DNA of 32,146 nucleotides from Actinomyces polynesiensis (GCF_000820725.1 NZ_CCXH01000019.1:1-32146), one strand, 5' to 3'. Shown: positions 1-9,024, numbered from the stretch's first letter. Notes: generated by a model not told the origin, from the letters alone. Program-made: numbers and translations.

Positions 1-62
1 GGGAGCGTCCCGCCCCGGGGAGCGTCCCGCCCCGGGGAGCGTCCCGCCCCGGGGAGCGTCCC
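1..62. repeat. 17-bp tandem repeat, GC-rich
   Basis: The unit GGGGAGCGTCCCGCCCC is repeated head to tail from the first base. About 3.7 copies are visible (1-16, 17-33, 34-50, 51-62), and the array probably continues left of the window. Each unit contains GGGA-GCG-TCCC, a short hairpin. The period is not a multiple of three, so it is unlikely to be coding. It precedes the thioredoxin-like gene. Function unknown. Confidence 0.9.
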
Positions 63-167
63 GGTCGGGTGGCGAGGCGACGGCGTGGGGTGGAGGATCG
101 GGGCGTGACAGTGACCAGGATCCGCCGGTCCACCGGGTGGGGGCACCCCTCCGGTGTGGGCCGCGGC

Positions 168-473
168 ATGAGCAGGGGGGCGGCGTCCCCACCCGTGGTG
201 GAGTTCGACCTGTTCAGCTCGACGTTCTGCGGGGCGTGCCTGCACACGCGCACGGTGCTGGAGCGTGCGGTCGCCCTCGTCCCCGGCACGGCCCTGAGGG
301 TGCACGACGTGGCGATCGAGGAGGACCGCGCGCGGGCGGAGCACATCACCGCCACCCCCACCGTCATCGTGCGCGACCACGAGGGCCGCGAGGTCCTCCG
401 TGCAGGCGGTGTGCCGACGCTCCAGCAGGTCCTCGTCGCCGCCGACCGGGCGGCGCACCCGCAGACCCGCTGA
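168..473 (+). CDS. Thioredoxin-like protein
   Basis: About 101 residues with a thioredoxin-fold pattern. A beta strand (VVEFDLFSS) leads into a CGAC redox motif (CxxC, residues 21-24 from this start), followed by a helix, a second half and a TPTVIV segment that would carry the cis-proline. It is probably a small cytosolic thiol-disulfide oxidoreductase or thioredoxin-like protein with no signal peptide. The ATG at 168 begins just before the fold. The frame is open further upstream (GTG at 105, ATG at 69), so the N-terminus is uncertain; the upstream part is Arg-rich and does not look like protein. The last 18 bases including the stop are duplicated immediately downstream. The gene is chromosomal and lies outside the mobile element. 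Confidence 0.75.
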   Translation: MSRGAASPPVVEFDLFSSTFCGACLHTRTVLERAVALVPGTALRVHDVAIEEDRARAEHITATPTVIVRDHEGREVLRAGGVPTLQQVLVAADRAAHPQTR

Positions 474-495
474 CGCACACCCGCAGACCCGCTGA
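456..495. repeat. 18-bp direct duplication over a stop codon
   Basis: The sequence CACCCGCAGACCCGCTGA occurs at 456-473 and again at 478-495, a period of 22 bp. The first copy ends in the stop codon of the thioredoxin-like gene, so the duplication repeats its last codons and its stop. This looks like a local slippage duplication. Confidence 0.85.
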
Positions 496-642
496 AGCGC
501 CCCCGGGCGCCCCCAGAAGCAACACCCGGGTGCCCACTGACCGGATACGCTCATCTGTGCCCCCGGACCCCACGGCGCTGCCCGCCGGGCCCGGGAACGG
601 GTACGACGAGGACGGATGAGTACGACGAGGACAGGAGTCGAC

Positions 643-1302
643 ATGCGCATCACCCTCAGGGGCACCGACGAACTCGGTGCTCCTCCCGAGCGGGGCACCG
701 CACGCCTCCTCCTCCAGTACGAGGGCACGGACCGCTCCCGGGTCCTGGCGGACACCCGCCGACTCGCACTCACCGTCCAGGCGGACGTCGACTCCCTGCG
801 TGGTCCCGACGGCCCGGTCACCGACGTCCACTCCGACTCCCTGGCGGTCTGCTCGTGGGTCCCCGTCGACCGGGACGGTCGGCCACAGGAGCGCGTGCAC
901 GTGGCGACCATCCCCGTGCGCGTCGAGTTCTCCGACTTCGACGAGCTCTCGACGCGGACCTTCACCTGGTCAGGTCTGGAGGGCGTGGTCGTGGAGGGCG
1001 TGGACTGGGACCTCACCGACGCCACCCGCAGGGACCTGGAGGAGCGGACCCTGACGGGAGCGCTCGCGGACGCACGGCGGCGTGCGCGGATCCTCGCGGC
1101 GGCCGCCGGGGCGGGTGACGTCCGGGTCGTTGAGGTCGCGGACCGGGGGATGCTCGGCGGGGGTGGCGACGACGGATCCTTCACCCCGGTGGGGATCGCC
1201 GGTGCCCGCATGCTCGCCGCGCCCGGCGGGGACGAGGGACTGCGGATCGAACCCAGGGACGTCGTGGTGCGCGCGGAGGTGGACGTGGTCCTGGAGGCGT
1301 GA
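643..1302 (+). CDS. SIMPL (DUF541) domain protein
   Basis: A 219-residue protein that reads as one SIMPL/DUF541 domain. It opens with MRITLRG and a line of alternating strands (ARLLLQYEGTDRS), has a central YS-like dimer region (FTWSGLEGVVVEGVDWDL) and a C-terminal block with ARRRARILAAAAG, then ending in a strand typical of the family (VVVRAEVDVVLEA). Members form oligomeric shells or are periplasmic; their role is poorly defined. No signal peptide or membrane segment is visible here, so this copy is probably cytosolic. The start at 643 follows an AGGAG ribosome-binding site; an in-frame ATG at 616 lacks one. It is the last chromosomal gene before the inserted element and points toward tRNA-Pro. 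Confidence 0.7.
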   Translation: MRITLRGTDELGAPPERGTARLLLQYEGTDRSRVLADTRRLALTVQADVDSLRGPDGPVTDVHSDSLAVCSWVPVDRDGRPQERVHVATIPVRVEFSDFDELSTRTFTWSGLEGVVVEGVDWDLTDATRRDLEERTLTGALADARRRARILAAAAGAGDVRVVEVADRGMLGGGGDDGSFTPVGIAGARMLAAPGGDEGLRIEPRDVVVRAEVDVVLEA

Positions 1303-1417
1303 GACGCAGCCTGCGCAGCCGTCCCCGGGACACCACGGGATGTGCGCCGGGGCAGTGGCGGACGGGGCGGACCCGGGGGTGCCGTGACCGATGGGACCGG
1401 CGGAATCCCGCGGGAGA

Positions 1418-1894
1418 ATGGTCGCCCTTATTGACCTCTGTTCCAGCAAATATCCGACGGGGGTGGAAACCGAGACTCTCCGCCAAATCGCAGGCTTTCG
1501 CAGCACCGCTCAGCCATCGGGTGTCGACACCTTGCCGGAGACGGCTCCGGATAATCTGGTGACACGTCCGCATCGCCGTAGGTGGAAGCGCGTAACGGCT
1601 GAAACGCGAGCTCAGGTAGTCACTCGCTACTCCGCGGGTGAGGCCTCAACCGTCCTGGCCAAGGAGTACAACGTCGCCAAGTCCACCATCTTGAACATCC
1701 TCCGAGCCAACAACGTGGTCGTCCGCCACCAGCCGATGACACCTGAGCAAGTTGCTGAAGCCGCCCGCCTCTACGAATCCGGCCTCTCCCTGTCGCAGGT
1801 TGCTGAGGCACTCAACGTCAACCAGGAGACGATGCGGGTGGCTATCATGAAGGCGGGCGTGGGACTCCGTCCGCCGACGGGGCGTGATTCATGA
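1418..1894 (+). CDS. Tandem helix-turn-helix protein
   Basis: A protein of about 158 residues with two resolvase-like helix-turn-helix units. The first spans the stretch beginning VTAETRAQVVTRY and running through AKEYNVAKSTI. The second begins MTPEQVAEAARLY and runs through VAEALNVNQETM. Similar small two-HTH proteins accompany recombinases in actinobacterial elements, so a DNA-binding role in regulation or excision is plausible, but no target can be named. The N-terminal ~45 residues show no clear fold and the true start may be further in, for example the GTG at 1559. The ATG at 1418 has a weak purine-rich site upstream; another ATG lies at 1391. The stop overlaps the stop of the convergent RloC gene by six bases. 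Confidence 0.6.
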   Translation: MVALIDLCSSKYPTGVETETLRQIAGFRSTAQPSGVDTLPETAPDNLVTRPHRRRWKRVTAETRAQVVTRYSAGEASTVLAKEYNVAKSTILNILRANNVVVRHQPMTPEQVAEAARLYESGLSLSQVAEALNVNQETMRVAIMKAGVGLRPPTGRDS

Positions 1895-4312
1895 ATCCGA
1901 CTCGTCATGGGTTGGGGCCTCGGCTGCGGCCGCGGGATCGTCTCCCGCTGCTGACTCTGGCAAGAGGGTGACCGGGTCGGCGCCCACAACAGTGCAGAGC
2001 CCGACGAAGTGTTCGTGGTCAAGCCGGTCCATGAATACGAAGACGGCGCTGAGCGCCGCATCGATCTCATCTGGGCTTACCGTATCATCAGTTTCGGGCG
2101 TCTGACTGTGCGAATAGGCATGGGCGTAGCGGGTGAGCTGCTGTCGAAGCGCATCGGCATCTCCTCCGTATCCCGAGTCGATCAGAAGCTGCCCGGCCTT
2201 ACGCATAGAGGCGGTGAAGTCCCCGAGCCAGTCCGGTCGCTTGAATGCAAGGAACGACTCGAGGATGCGACGAATGACATTCGGGAATAGCAATTGTGCA
2301 TCAAGGCGGTTCTCGAGCGAATCGCTCTCGGCGAGCTTCTTCTTCGCGTCGACGACCGAGATGAATGCGTGGTGGTAGCTCGATCGGATCTTCTTGCGAA
2401 CCGCGCCGGACTCGGGCCATTTCACAATCACCGGTTGGCGGCGGGTGCGTCCTCCCGATGTAATGTGCCGAGACTTCAACTCGTACAGCTCCGCCGGACA
2501 CTTCTTCTTCATGCCTGCCCCACGATGGAGACTTTCGAGTTGGACGTCCCACTGCTTGAAAAGCTCGAAGTTGTGCGTCAAGAGGATGAACTGATCAACA
2601 AGCTTGTCGGTGTCGTCGCTCGTAGCCACGGTCCAGAGGTAGGTTGAGATGCCCATGAAGATATTGCTGTCGAGGCTGGATACCGGGTCGTCGATGACGA
2701 CGATCGGGTTTCCCTTCGACTTCCGGTCATGGTGGGCTACCCCTTCGAGGAAGTGGATCAGCGTGATCGCAGTCCGTTCACCGACGCTGAGGCCGATGGC
2801 TGGCTGACCGTCTCGGGTCACAACGTATTTTCCGTCCCGCGCTTGGAACGTGAGCTCATTCCGACCGAGCAGTCGAGCAACTTCCCGAGTAAGCACTTCG
2901 GCTGACGGGGTCGGGTCGCCCTCGACGCTTTCGAGCTTCGCGATCTCATCATTGATCGCGTCGATCCGTTTCTGAGCAGTCGTCTGCCGAGCTAAGGCAT
3001 TGGCCCGTGCTCCGACCTGCTTGTCGATCTCGGCTTCCTCAGACTTGAGGTGATGGCCCTCGATCTCTACAGCTGCGGCGGCAAGAAGAGTGGCGTGTTG
3101 GGCGACGCGGTCGTTCTGTTGCTTCAGAACAGTCTCAAGTGAGGATCCGTTGATCGCAGGAGCCTCGGTCGCCTCCGGGTCAACCGCTTCGAGGACGTTT
3201 GCTCGCTTCGCCCGTACCCGCGCTCTGAGCTCATTGGCCCAGCTCTTCAACGCGGTCGATTGGTCCCGAAGACTCTGGGCCGCCGCATCAAAGTCGGTGC
3301 GGAGATCGTCGAACAAGAGACTGCGATTTGGAATGCGGCGGACGATGGCATCCGCGTCAGAGTCGAGGGATTCGAGCGTCGTGTTAAGCGAATCGAGGTC
3401 ACGCTGAAGGCGAGCGATCTCATGCGAGAAGTGCTGCTCGATATCTTGCAGTCGTCCCGCCGGTATCTTCTGCCCACAGAAGATACAGACATCGGAGTGC
3501 TCGTGCAGAGTCTGTCCTTTTTGGACCCACGTGGAGGCGCCGGGATTCGACCGCAGGGTGTCGAGCACGATAGTGACTGGAGTCGCAGAGAGCAGTTTAT
3601 CGGCACGGGTCTCGAGCGTCGAATCCGGAGTCAATGAGAATGGGTCACTGTCTAGTGCCTCGCGATTATCGCTGGCGACGAATTGCTTCTTGGACGCGAG
3701 GGCTGCGTCGGAGAGCGTCTTCCAAGAGCCGCGGTCCCCGGCAAATTTATCCCTAACCCGCCGTGAATTGTAGCTACCGCGACTGCGGTAGCCATCGACC
3801 CGAGAAAGATCACCGACGACCGCCGCCGAGACACGCTCTTGAGCGCTGGTCGCAGCTCGCTCGGCTGCATGTACGTCGCGTTTCGCCTGATCAAGCTCCG
3901 AGGTCCTTGTCTTCATCTCCTCACGAAGCGTGGCGAGCTGCTCCTCAGCTTCGGCCGTTCGTTCACCGAGGGTCAAGACAGCATCGATGTTCGGACTGCC
4001 CTCGTGGAAGCGGTGGCTCCGCTCGACGTAGGCTTCGCCGAACACATAGAGGCGGTCGAAGACTGCATCGTCCTGGCCGTTGGTGCTGCGCTCCGCCCCA
4101 GACTCTTCAACCTGAATTGAGAGATGCTGGAACCCGTTCGGGATCGAGCGAGTTGCATCCAGCGCCCTAGACAGCGAGGTCTTTCCAACTCCGTTCGGTC
4201 CGTAGATGACGTTGATTCGAGCGAGATCTGGCAGAGACGTGTCCCACCTGTAGTCGACCCAGATGCCACTGTTCTTAATCCACTCCAAGCGCCGGAACAC
4301 TATAGACCCCAT
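1889..4312 (-). CDS. rloC: RloC-like anticodon nuclease (zinc-hook ABC-type ATPase)
   Basis: An 807-residue AAA_13-type ABC ATPase. Visible parts in order are: Walker A GPNGVGKTS (38-46); a long coiled coil broken by a zinc-hook CIFC (C276, C279), as in Rad50; a second coiled coil; the ABC signature LSVGERT (508-514); Walker B IVVIDDP with SSLDSN (537-550); and the H-loop LLTHNFELF (H580). The C-terminus carries R681-x3-E685 and H731 or H735, matching the Arg-Glu-His nuclease pattern described for PrrC and RloC. These enzymes cut or excise the wobble region of tRNA when DNA is damaged or a partner type I restriction enzyme is disabled. It is last in the hsd operon, overlapping the upstream fragment by 13 bases. 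The start is taken at ATG 4312; GTG at 4300 (TAGTG overlap) is an alternative. The specific tRNA target is unknown. Confidence 0.8.
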   Translation of the reverse strand: MGSIVFRRLEWIKNSGIWVDYRWDTSLPDLARINVIYGPNGVGKTSLSRALDATRSIPNGFQHLSIQVEESGAERSTNGQDDAVFDRLYVFGEAYVERSHRFHEGSPNIDAVLTLGERTAEAEEQLATLREEMKTRTSELDQAKRDVHAAERAATSAQERVSAAVVGDLSRVDGYRSRGSYNSRRVRDKFAGDRGSWKTLSDAALASKKQFVASDNREALDSDPFSLTPDSTLETRADKLLSATPVTIVLDTLRSNPGASTWVQKGQTLHEHSDVCIFCGQKIPAGRLQDIEQHFSHEIARLQRDLDSLNTTLESLDSDADAIVRRIPNRSLLFDDLRTDFDAAAQSLRDQSTALKSWANELRARVRAKRANVLEAVDPEATEAPAINGSSLETVLKQQNDRVAQHATLLAAAAVEIEGHHLKSEEAEIDKQVGARANALARQTTAQKRIDAINDEIAKLESVEGDPTPSAEVLTREVARLLGRNELTFQARDGKYVVTRDGQPAIGLSVGERTAITLIHFLEGVAHHDRKSKGNPIVVIDDPVSSLDSNIFMGISTYLWTVATSDDTDKLVDQFILLTHNFELFKQWDVQLESLHRGAGMKKKCPAELYELKSRHITSGGRTRRQPVIVKWPESGAVRKKIRSSYHHAFISVVDAKKKLAESDSLENRLDAQLLFPNVIRRILESFLAFKRPDWLGDFTASMRKAGQLLIDSGYGGDADALRQQLTRYAHAYSHSQTPETDDTVSPDEIDAALSAVFVFMDRLDHEHFVGLCTVVGADPVTLLPESAAGDDPAAAAEAPTHDESDS

Positions 4313-4575
4313 TTCCCGGCAACGGCTCGTGCGTAGTCGTCGATGCCGATCGCCTCGAAGTGGCGCGTGGTGGACTTGATCTTGGCGAGCTCGGTGCGGT
4401 GGAGCTTCGAGTCGTCGAGGGTTTTCGTCGTCTTGTGGATCATGTAGATCCGGTCTTTGCTGTCGTCCTGCTTGATGACGTTCTGCCACACCAGCTTCCG
4501 GTCACCCGCGAGCTCGGTGGTGTTCTCCGAGATGGTGGTGGCTGGAGACTTGATCTGGCTATCGACGGTGGCCAT
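4300..4575 (-). pseudogene. C-terminal fragment resembling a type III restriction Res subunit
   Basis: A 91-residue open frame that is not a complete known protein. Its second half (DRIYMIHKTTKTL, then LHRTELAKIKSTTRHFEAIG, then DDYARAVAGKWGL) resembles the very end of type III restriction Res subunits, where a strand with E-T-K nuclease residues is followed by a KI..HF.alGv pattern. In this copy the nuclease glutamate position reads Thr (TTK), so it would be inactive. It has its own ATG and sits between the YobI-like gene (46-base gap) and RloC (13-base overlap). The interpretation is a remnant of a lost res gene, retained perhaps only for translational coupling to RloC. It could instead be a small domesticated partner. 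The homology is judged by eye. Confidence 0.5.
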
Positions 4576-4621
4576 GCTTATGTAGCCTCCACTCTCACAA
4601 ACATCCTCGAATGCACTCGCA

Positions 4622-7600
4622 TCACTTGTGTCTCTTGTTCACCTTGATCGACCCATTGTGTTCCTTGTACGAGCTCACAATTCCGTCCTGCTTTAGCCGC
4701 CCGAGGAGAGCGCGGTCAACCGCCGTGCCAGGGATCTTCGGCTTGTCGTATCCGACCGCTGTCAGCTCCACGTAGGCGCCGCCAAGCGCGGACAGTATTG
4801 TGAATAGCTGATCGCGGCTGATACTGCTGAGATGCGGCTCAAGAAGCGGGACGACTTGCTGCGCTGAAACGCCGCCCTGCGCCATCTTCTGCACGACATC
4901 CGGCGGGAGCTTGCTCCCATGCTGCATTGCGAACCGCGCCAACTCGCTCAGGCCCCGACGGTCGGCCACCTCCGCATACGCCGCAGCCTGCTCGATGAGC
5001 GCATGCTTGACCGCCGCGCCGATCTCGTCATCCACAAGCAGTTCCGGCAGGTCTGGACTCACCAACTCCGGCGTCATGTAGCTCGCGAACTCCGCAGAAG
5101 CCCGGATGAATGCCTTCCGCGTCGGCCAGTCCGTACCCGCAAGGTGTGTGTAGGACTCCGGAACATCCGCGATGAGGTTGTGCTTGAGGAGCAGTGCGAA
5201 AAGTTCTCCCGTCTCGGCTGGAATGTCATCGACATCAAGGTGGTTCTCGAGTGCCAGGCTCTCGACCAGTTGCGCGCGAAGGTCAGCAGACGGAAGTACT
5301 GCTCTCGCACTCAACGCTGTCTTCGCGAGAGCTTCTTTGGCCGCTTCATCTGCGTTGTCTGTTCCAGAGATCGCACCGCTCTCAGCAAGGAGCGCCGCAA
5401 GACTCTGATCGATGGAGCCGACCGACTCGACGTAACGGGTCGCGTTCTCGAAGGTCGCCGGGAAGCGCTGGTACTTGGCGAGGACCGGCCACACGTCTCC
5501 CGCAACATCACCGAGGGTTTCAACCGTGCATTCTTCCGAAGCACCAGCGACAACAGGATCAAGATGAACACCATCGTCACGCTCCAGCACGTCCTCAAGG
5601 ACACTGGTGAAGCCTTGGACTTTGTCGATGGTCGAGCAATAGCTCCCACTCTCGTCGATCGCATCCAGGTACGCCGTGAGGTTATCGAGGCAGTACTGGT
5701 ACACGGTCTCATCTTCCATGGCGAGCGAGTCGAGTCCGAGGTCTATTCCTCGCCCGATAGCCGTCATGAGGTTACTGAGGGTGATCTGATAGCTGTTCCG
5801 CGCGACGAGCGCACGCCGTAGGTTCTCGCTACTCGGCGCGAGGGTTGGTACGACGACTCCGGCAGACATGAAGAGGTCAGCGATACGCGTCGCCTGAGTC
5901 GCGCTCGTCTCGTCGGCGTACACAGTCGGGAGCTCGGTGTAGTGCTGTAGCAGATACGCCGAAGTAGCCCCATCAGTCCGATACTTCGTGTCAGCGGCGA
6001 GATTCGCGAGCACCGCGTCGACAAGCTCCAGCCGCAGCGATTCTTCGAGTTCCACCTGGCTCACGAGATACGTCAGTATCCGGGAAGACATCGGCGTCAG
6101 CCGTCCGACCAGCTGCTTCCGGTGGCTTCCGGAGTCGAGGTAAGCCTGGAGGAACTTCTTCTGAGTGTCGCCAAGACTTACTAGCGAGCGGATCATGATG
6201 TCGGCTGCGTCAACGTCGGTTGTAAGGAGACGGTCGAGGATCGCGATGTTGTAGAGCGCGGGTTCTTTCAGTGCGCTCTTGCCTCGCTCCCGCACAACGG
6301 CGTCGACATCCTCCGGGCCGAGTTCAAAGTGCGCATCCATCAGGTCTCGCTCGACGTGGTGGATGATGAAGTTCGTTGCCGCTGGACTCACTCGGTCGCC
6401 GTGGAAGGTCGACGTGTACAGCGTGAAGTTGCGGTTGAGATATCCCGCACGCACCAGCTGGTACGCGAGTCCTGGCTTCAAGAGTTCCTCGGCCGCAGAA
6501 GCGAGCGGCCGCGCCGTCTTCTCATAGGTGACTAGGAACTCGGGACGTCTCACGAGGTCTCCAAGGTCGGCGCTGCGTAGGAACTTGATCTCTTCGGTCT
6601 CGTCCTCGATCTGTTCGTTCAGCGAATTCCGATCCGCCTCGCTCCAGCTGTCAGCGTCTAGCGGATCGCTGAGTTCCGTCGCGAGGTGACTCCGAGTGAA
6701 TGACAGCGTTTCTCCGTAATTGTTGCGCCACTGGAGCGCGGAGTCGCCATCAGCCGCGACGAAGCTCGTCCAGAACTGCACGCTCTTGAGGTCGTCAAGG
6801 GATTTGCCCTGACGCTCAAGTACGTACGTCGCATTCTGTTGCCGGTACCCGGCGGCAGTTACAACCCGTTGGACGTGCGCCAAGAGGCGATCTCCCAGCT
6901 GAGCGCTTCGAGTTGCCGCTCCGTTGATCCGCGTGAGCCGCTGTTGAAGCACTCGACGCTCGCCCTCGATCCGATTGATGTTCTCGGCTACCAGCTCACG
7001 ACCGAGCTTGTAGAGAGTGTCCAGATTGCTCTTGCCGAGCCGGATCATCTCGAAGTCCGTGAGGTGTGTGCTCTTGTAGAGCATCATCGCGAACAGGTCA
7101 GTCTCGCTCAGGTCGAGTTGCTCACCGTCACCCGAGAAAATTCGATCGCGGAAGACAATGAACTCATTGCGGACGTTCTTCAGCAGCCGCATATCAGGGA
7201 CGTACTGCGCAGCCAAATCGAGCAGTTCCGGTGCCACCTTGTGCTCGATCTTGCCCAACAACTGGGTCGCCAGGTTCCGGGCACTGCGATGAGTGATGAA
7301 TGGAACCACTGGAATCACGAGATCGAAGAACTTGGTGCGGTTCGCACGCACCGCCTCGGCTTGCGCCGGATCCTCGATTTCGAGCACACCTGTCTCAAGC
7401 TTGCGGCCTTCCGCTTCCAGCCCGATTCGATCGAAGATACTGTCCTTGATCGCGTAGATGAAGCGGATCGGTTTCTCGATCTGAGGCGAGGCGTTGAGCA
7501 GAGTATTGAGCGCGCGCAGCGTCTCGAAGATGTGTGAGTCGTTGAAACGGTCGATGTCCTCGAAGATCACGACGTCACGACCCGACACGTCGAAGAAGTA

Positions 7601-8281
7601 GACGATCTCGTCGAGGTACTGGTCGAAGTATGAGATGGAGTTGTCATCTAGGGTGACCGTGGCCGCACCCGCCGAGAATTGCTTGATGCGGAGCTTCCCG
7701 TAGAATAGCCAGCGGACCATCAACACGGCGATCGTCGCGGTACCCCAGACAATCAGGTGTGCCCAAACCCCGAGATCGTTCAGCGCCGCGAAGGTCGACG
7801 CGATCTGTGCGGTCCACCCCGTCAGCAGGACTACGACGGCAACGGAGAAGCCCAGCAGGGCGGAAGTGCCGAGTTCTCGCCACCACCGAAAGCGTTCGAT
7901 CCGGCGAAACCGCGATGCAGGAGTCTTGCTGGGATCCTCTCGGTAGAGCAGCTGTTTGACGATCTCCTGCTGAATGCGATTGGTCGGGGTTGTTGCCTGA
8001 ATAGGCACCGACCCGTCGATCCCTGATACCTCGATCGGTGCAAGTGTCGACAGTGAAAGTTCAACAACGCGTCCGTCAAGTCGTTTCCCGAGTTCCCCCA
8101 AGATACTGCTCTTGCCGACACCGTAGTTGCCGGACAGCGCGATGTTAAGGATCTTGTCATCTTCAAGTGCAGCCTCGAGTGCCGAGACGTAGCCGCTGTG
8201 CTCGGCCTCAAGGTACTCGGGAGTCAGCGGGATGAGGCTCCAGGGGCTTCTGGCCTCCGACGGCTGGCCACTGCGACTCAT
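4622..8281 (-). CDS. YobI-like membrane-anchored P-loop NTPase
   Basis: A 1219-residue protein. Walker A is GNYGVGKSS (51-59). Two hydrophobic segments (about 139-158 and 173-193) lie between Walker A and the Walker B strand VVIFEDIDRF (237-246), with a sensor-like RFIYAIKD (273-280). Insertion of a transmembrane hairpin inside the ATPase core is also the arrangement of KAP-type NTPases, and fits the YobI-like family. The remaining ~900 residues are helical, without recognised catalytic motifs, and may be a sensor or effector scaffold. It is probably an inner-membrane NTPase with a cytosolic body. The start at 8281 gives an ATGA overlap with the metallopeptidase stop, so translation is coupled; an upstream in-frame ATG at 8311 lies inside that gene. 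Its place in a restriction operon suggests a defence role (inference). Confidence 0.7.
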   Translation of the reverse strand: MSRSGQPSEARSPWSLIPLTPEYLEAEHSGYVSALEAALEDDKILNIALSGNYGVGKSSILGELGKRLDGRVVELSLSTLAPIEVSGIDGSVPIQATTPTNRIQQEIVKQLLYREDPSKTPASRFRRIERFRWWRELGTSALLGFSVAVVVLLTGWTAQIASTFAALNDLGVWAHLIVWGTATIAVLMVRWLFYGKLRIKQFSAGAATVTLDDNSISYFDQYLDEIVYFFDVSGRDVVIFEDIDRFNDSHIFETLRALNTLLNASPQIEKPIRFIYAIKDSIFDRIGLEAEGRKLETGVLEIEDPAQAEAVRANRTKFFDLVIPVVPFITHRSARNLATQLLGKIEHKVAPELLDLAAQYVPDMRLLKNVRNEFIVFRDRIFSGDGEQLDLSETDLFAMMLYKSTHLTDFEMIRLGKSNLDTLYKLGRELVAENINRIEGERRVLQQRLTRINGAATRSAQLGDRLLAHVQRVVTAAGYRQQNATYVLERQGKSLDDLKSVQFWTSFVAADGDSALQWRNNYGETLSFTRSHLATELSDPLDADSWSEADRNSLNEQIEDETEEIKFLRSADLGDLVRRPEFLVTYEKTARPLASAAEELLKPGLAYQLVRAGYLNRNFTLYTSTFHGDRVSPAATNFIIHHVERDLMDAHFELGPEDVDAVVRERGKSALKEPALYNIAILDRLLTTDVDAADIMIRSLVSLGDTQKKFLQAYLDSGSHRKQLVGRLTPMSSRILTYLVSQVELEESLRLELVDAVLANLAADTKYRTDGATSAYLLQHYTELPTVYADETSATQATRIADLFMSAGVVVPTLAPSSENLRRALVARNSYQITLSNLMTAIGRGIDLGLDSLAMEDETVYQYCLDNLTAYLDAIDESGSYCSTIDKVQGFTSVLEDVLERDDGVHLDPVVAGASEECTVETLGDVAGDVWPVLAKYQRFPATFENATRYVESVGSIDQSLAALLAESGAISGTDNADEAAKEALAKTALSARAVLPSADLRAQLVESLALENHLDVDDIPAETGELFALLLKHNLIADVPESYTHLAGTDWPTRKAFIRASAEFASYMTPELVSPDLPELLVDDEIGAAVKHALIEQAAAYAEVADRRGLSELARFAMQHGSKLPPDVVQKMAQGGVSAQQVVPLLEPHLSSISRDQLFTILSALGGAYVELTAVGYDKPKIPGTAVDRALLGRLKQDGIVSSYKEHNGSIKVNKRHK

Positions 8282-9024
8282 GCCGTGGCCTCTATGTCCT
8301 CTGAGCCCCACTCTTCGTCAGCCAGCGGAGCGTCGTTCAACTCGTCGCGCCGTGCTCGCCAGTCCGGCAGGAACTGATCCATCAGGTCTGTGAAGCGTTG
8401 GTTATGGCTGCGTTCGTGCAGATGCGTCAGTTCGTGAACGACGATGTACTCGAGGCAGCGGGGGTTCTTCTTGGCCAGCTCGGGGTTGAGCCAGATCGTA
8501 CGGGATTGAGTCACGCATGTGCCCCACTTGGTCTTCATGCGACGAACGACGATCTTGTCCGCCTCTGCTCCCACGATTGGCTGCCACTTGGCCAGGAGGA
8601 GGGGTAGGGCGGCTTTGAGCTCGCGACGGTACCAACGGTCCAGGGCGGCTCGCTTGGCGTCAGCGTCAGTGTCAGCCGGCGTTACCACCCAGAGTGTCTG
8701 ACCCTTGGTCTCAACGTGGAAGTTACCTGAGGTGCGCGAGACATCCAGCCGATATCGCTGGCCCCAGACGTAGTGGGTTTCGCCGGATTGCATCTCCCGC
8801 TTGGTCTGGCGATCTGCATGCTGCAGCCGCTCTCGTTGTTGCTTGATCCACGGCAGACGTTGGATGATCGCGACGCGGATGGTGTCTTCGTCGAGGGTAT
8901 CCGGTGCAGCAACGCGGACTCGCCCGATCGGCGGGTAAACCGAGATGTGCAGGTTCTTGATGTCTTTGTAGACAACGTCGATGCCGAGGCCGGCCACAGT
9001 GAGGTAGGCGCTAGCGGTACTCAT
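8278..9024 (-). CDS. YgjP-like (M48/DUF45) zinc metallopeptidase
   Basis: A protein of about 248 residues of the YgjP/DUF45 group. The zinc site is HELTH (two His and the catalytic Glu, near residue 198) followed by the expected downstream His in ERSHNQRF. The conserved KWGTC block (RWGSC in the family) precedes it. There is no signal peptide, so it should act in the cytosol. Genes of this group often lie beside hsdR in type I restriction loci, though their substrate is not established. It overlaps the hsdR stop by about 14 bases and its own stop overlaps the start of the YobI-like gene. An AAGGAG site sits only one base before the ATG at 9027, so the second ATG at 9024 is preferred. Confidence 0.8.
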   Translation of the reverse strand: MSTASAYLTVAGLGIDVVYKDIKNLHISVYPPIGRVRVAAPDTLDEDTIRVAIIQRLPWIKQQRERLQHADRQTKREMQSGETHYVWGQRYRLDVSRTSGNFHVETKGQTLWVVTPADTDADAKRAALDRWYRRELKAALPLLLAKWQPIVGAEADKIVVRRMKTKWGTCVTQSRTIWLNPELAKKNPRCLEYIVVHELTHLHERSHNQRFTDLMDQFLPDWRARRDELNDAPLADEEWGSEDIEATA

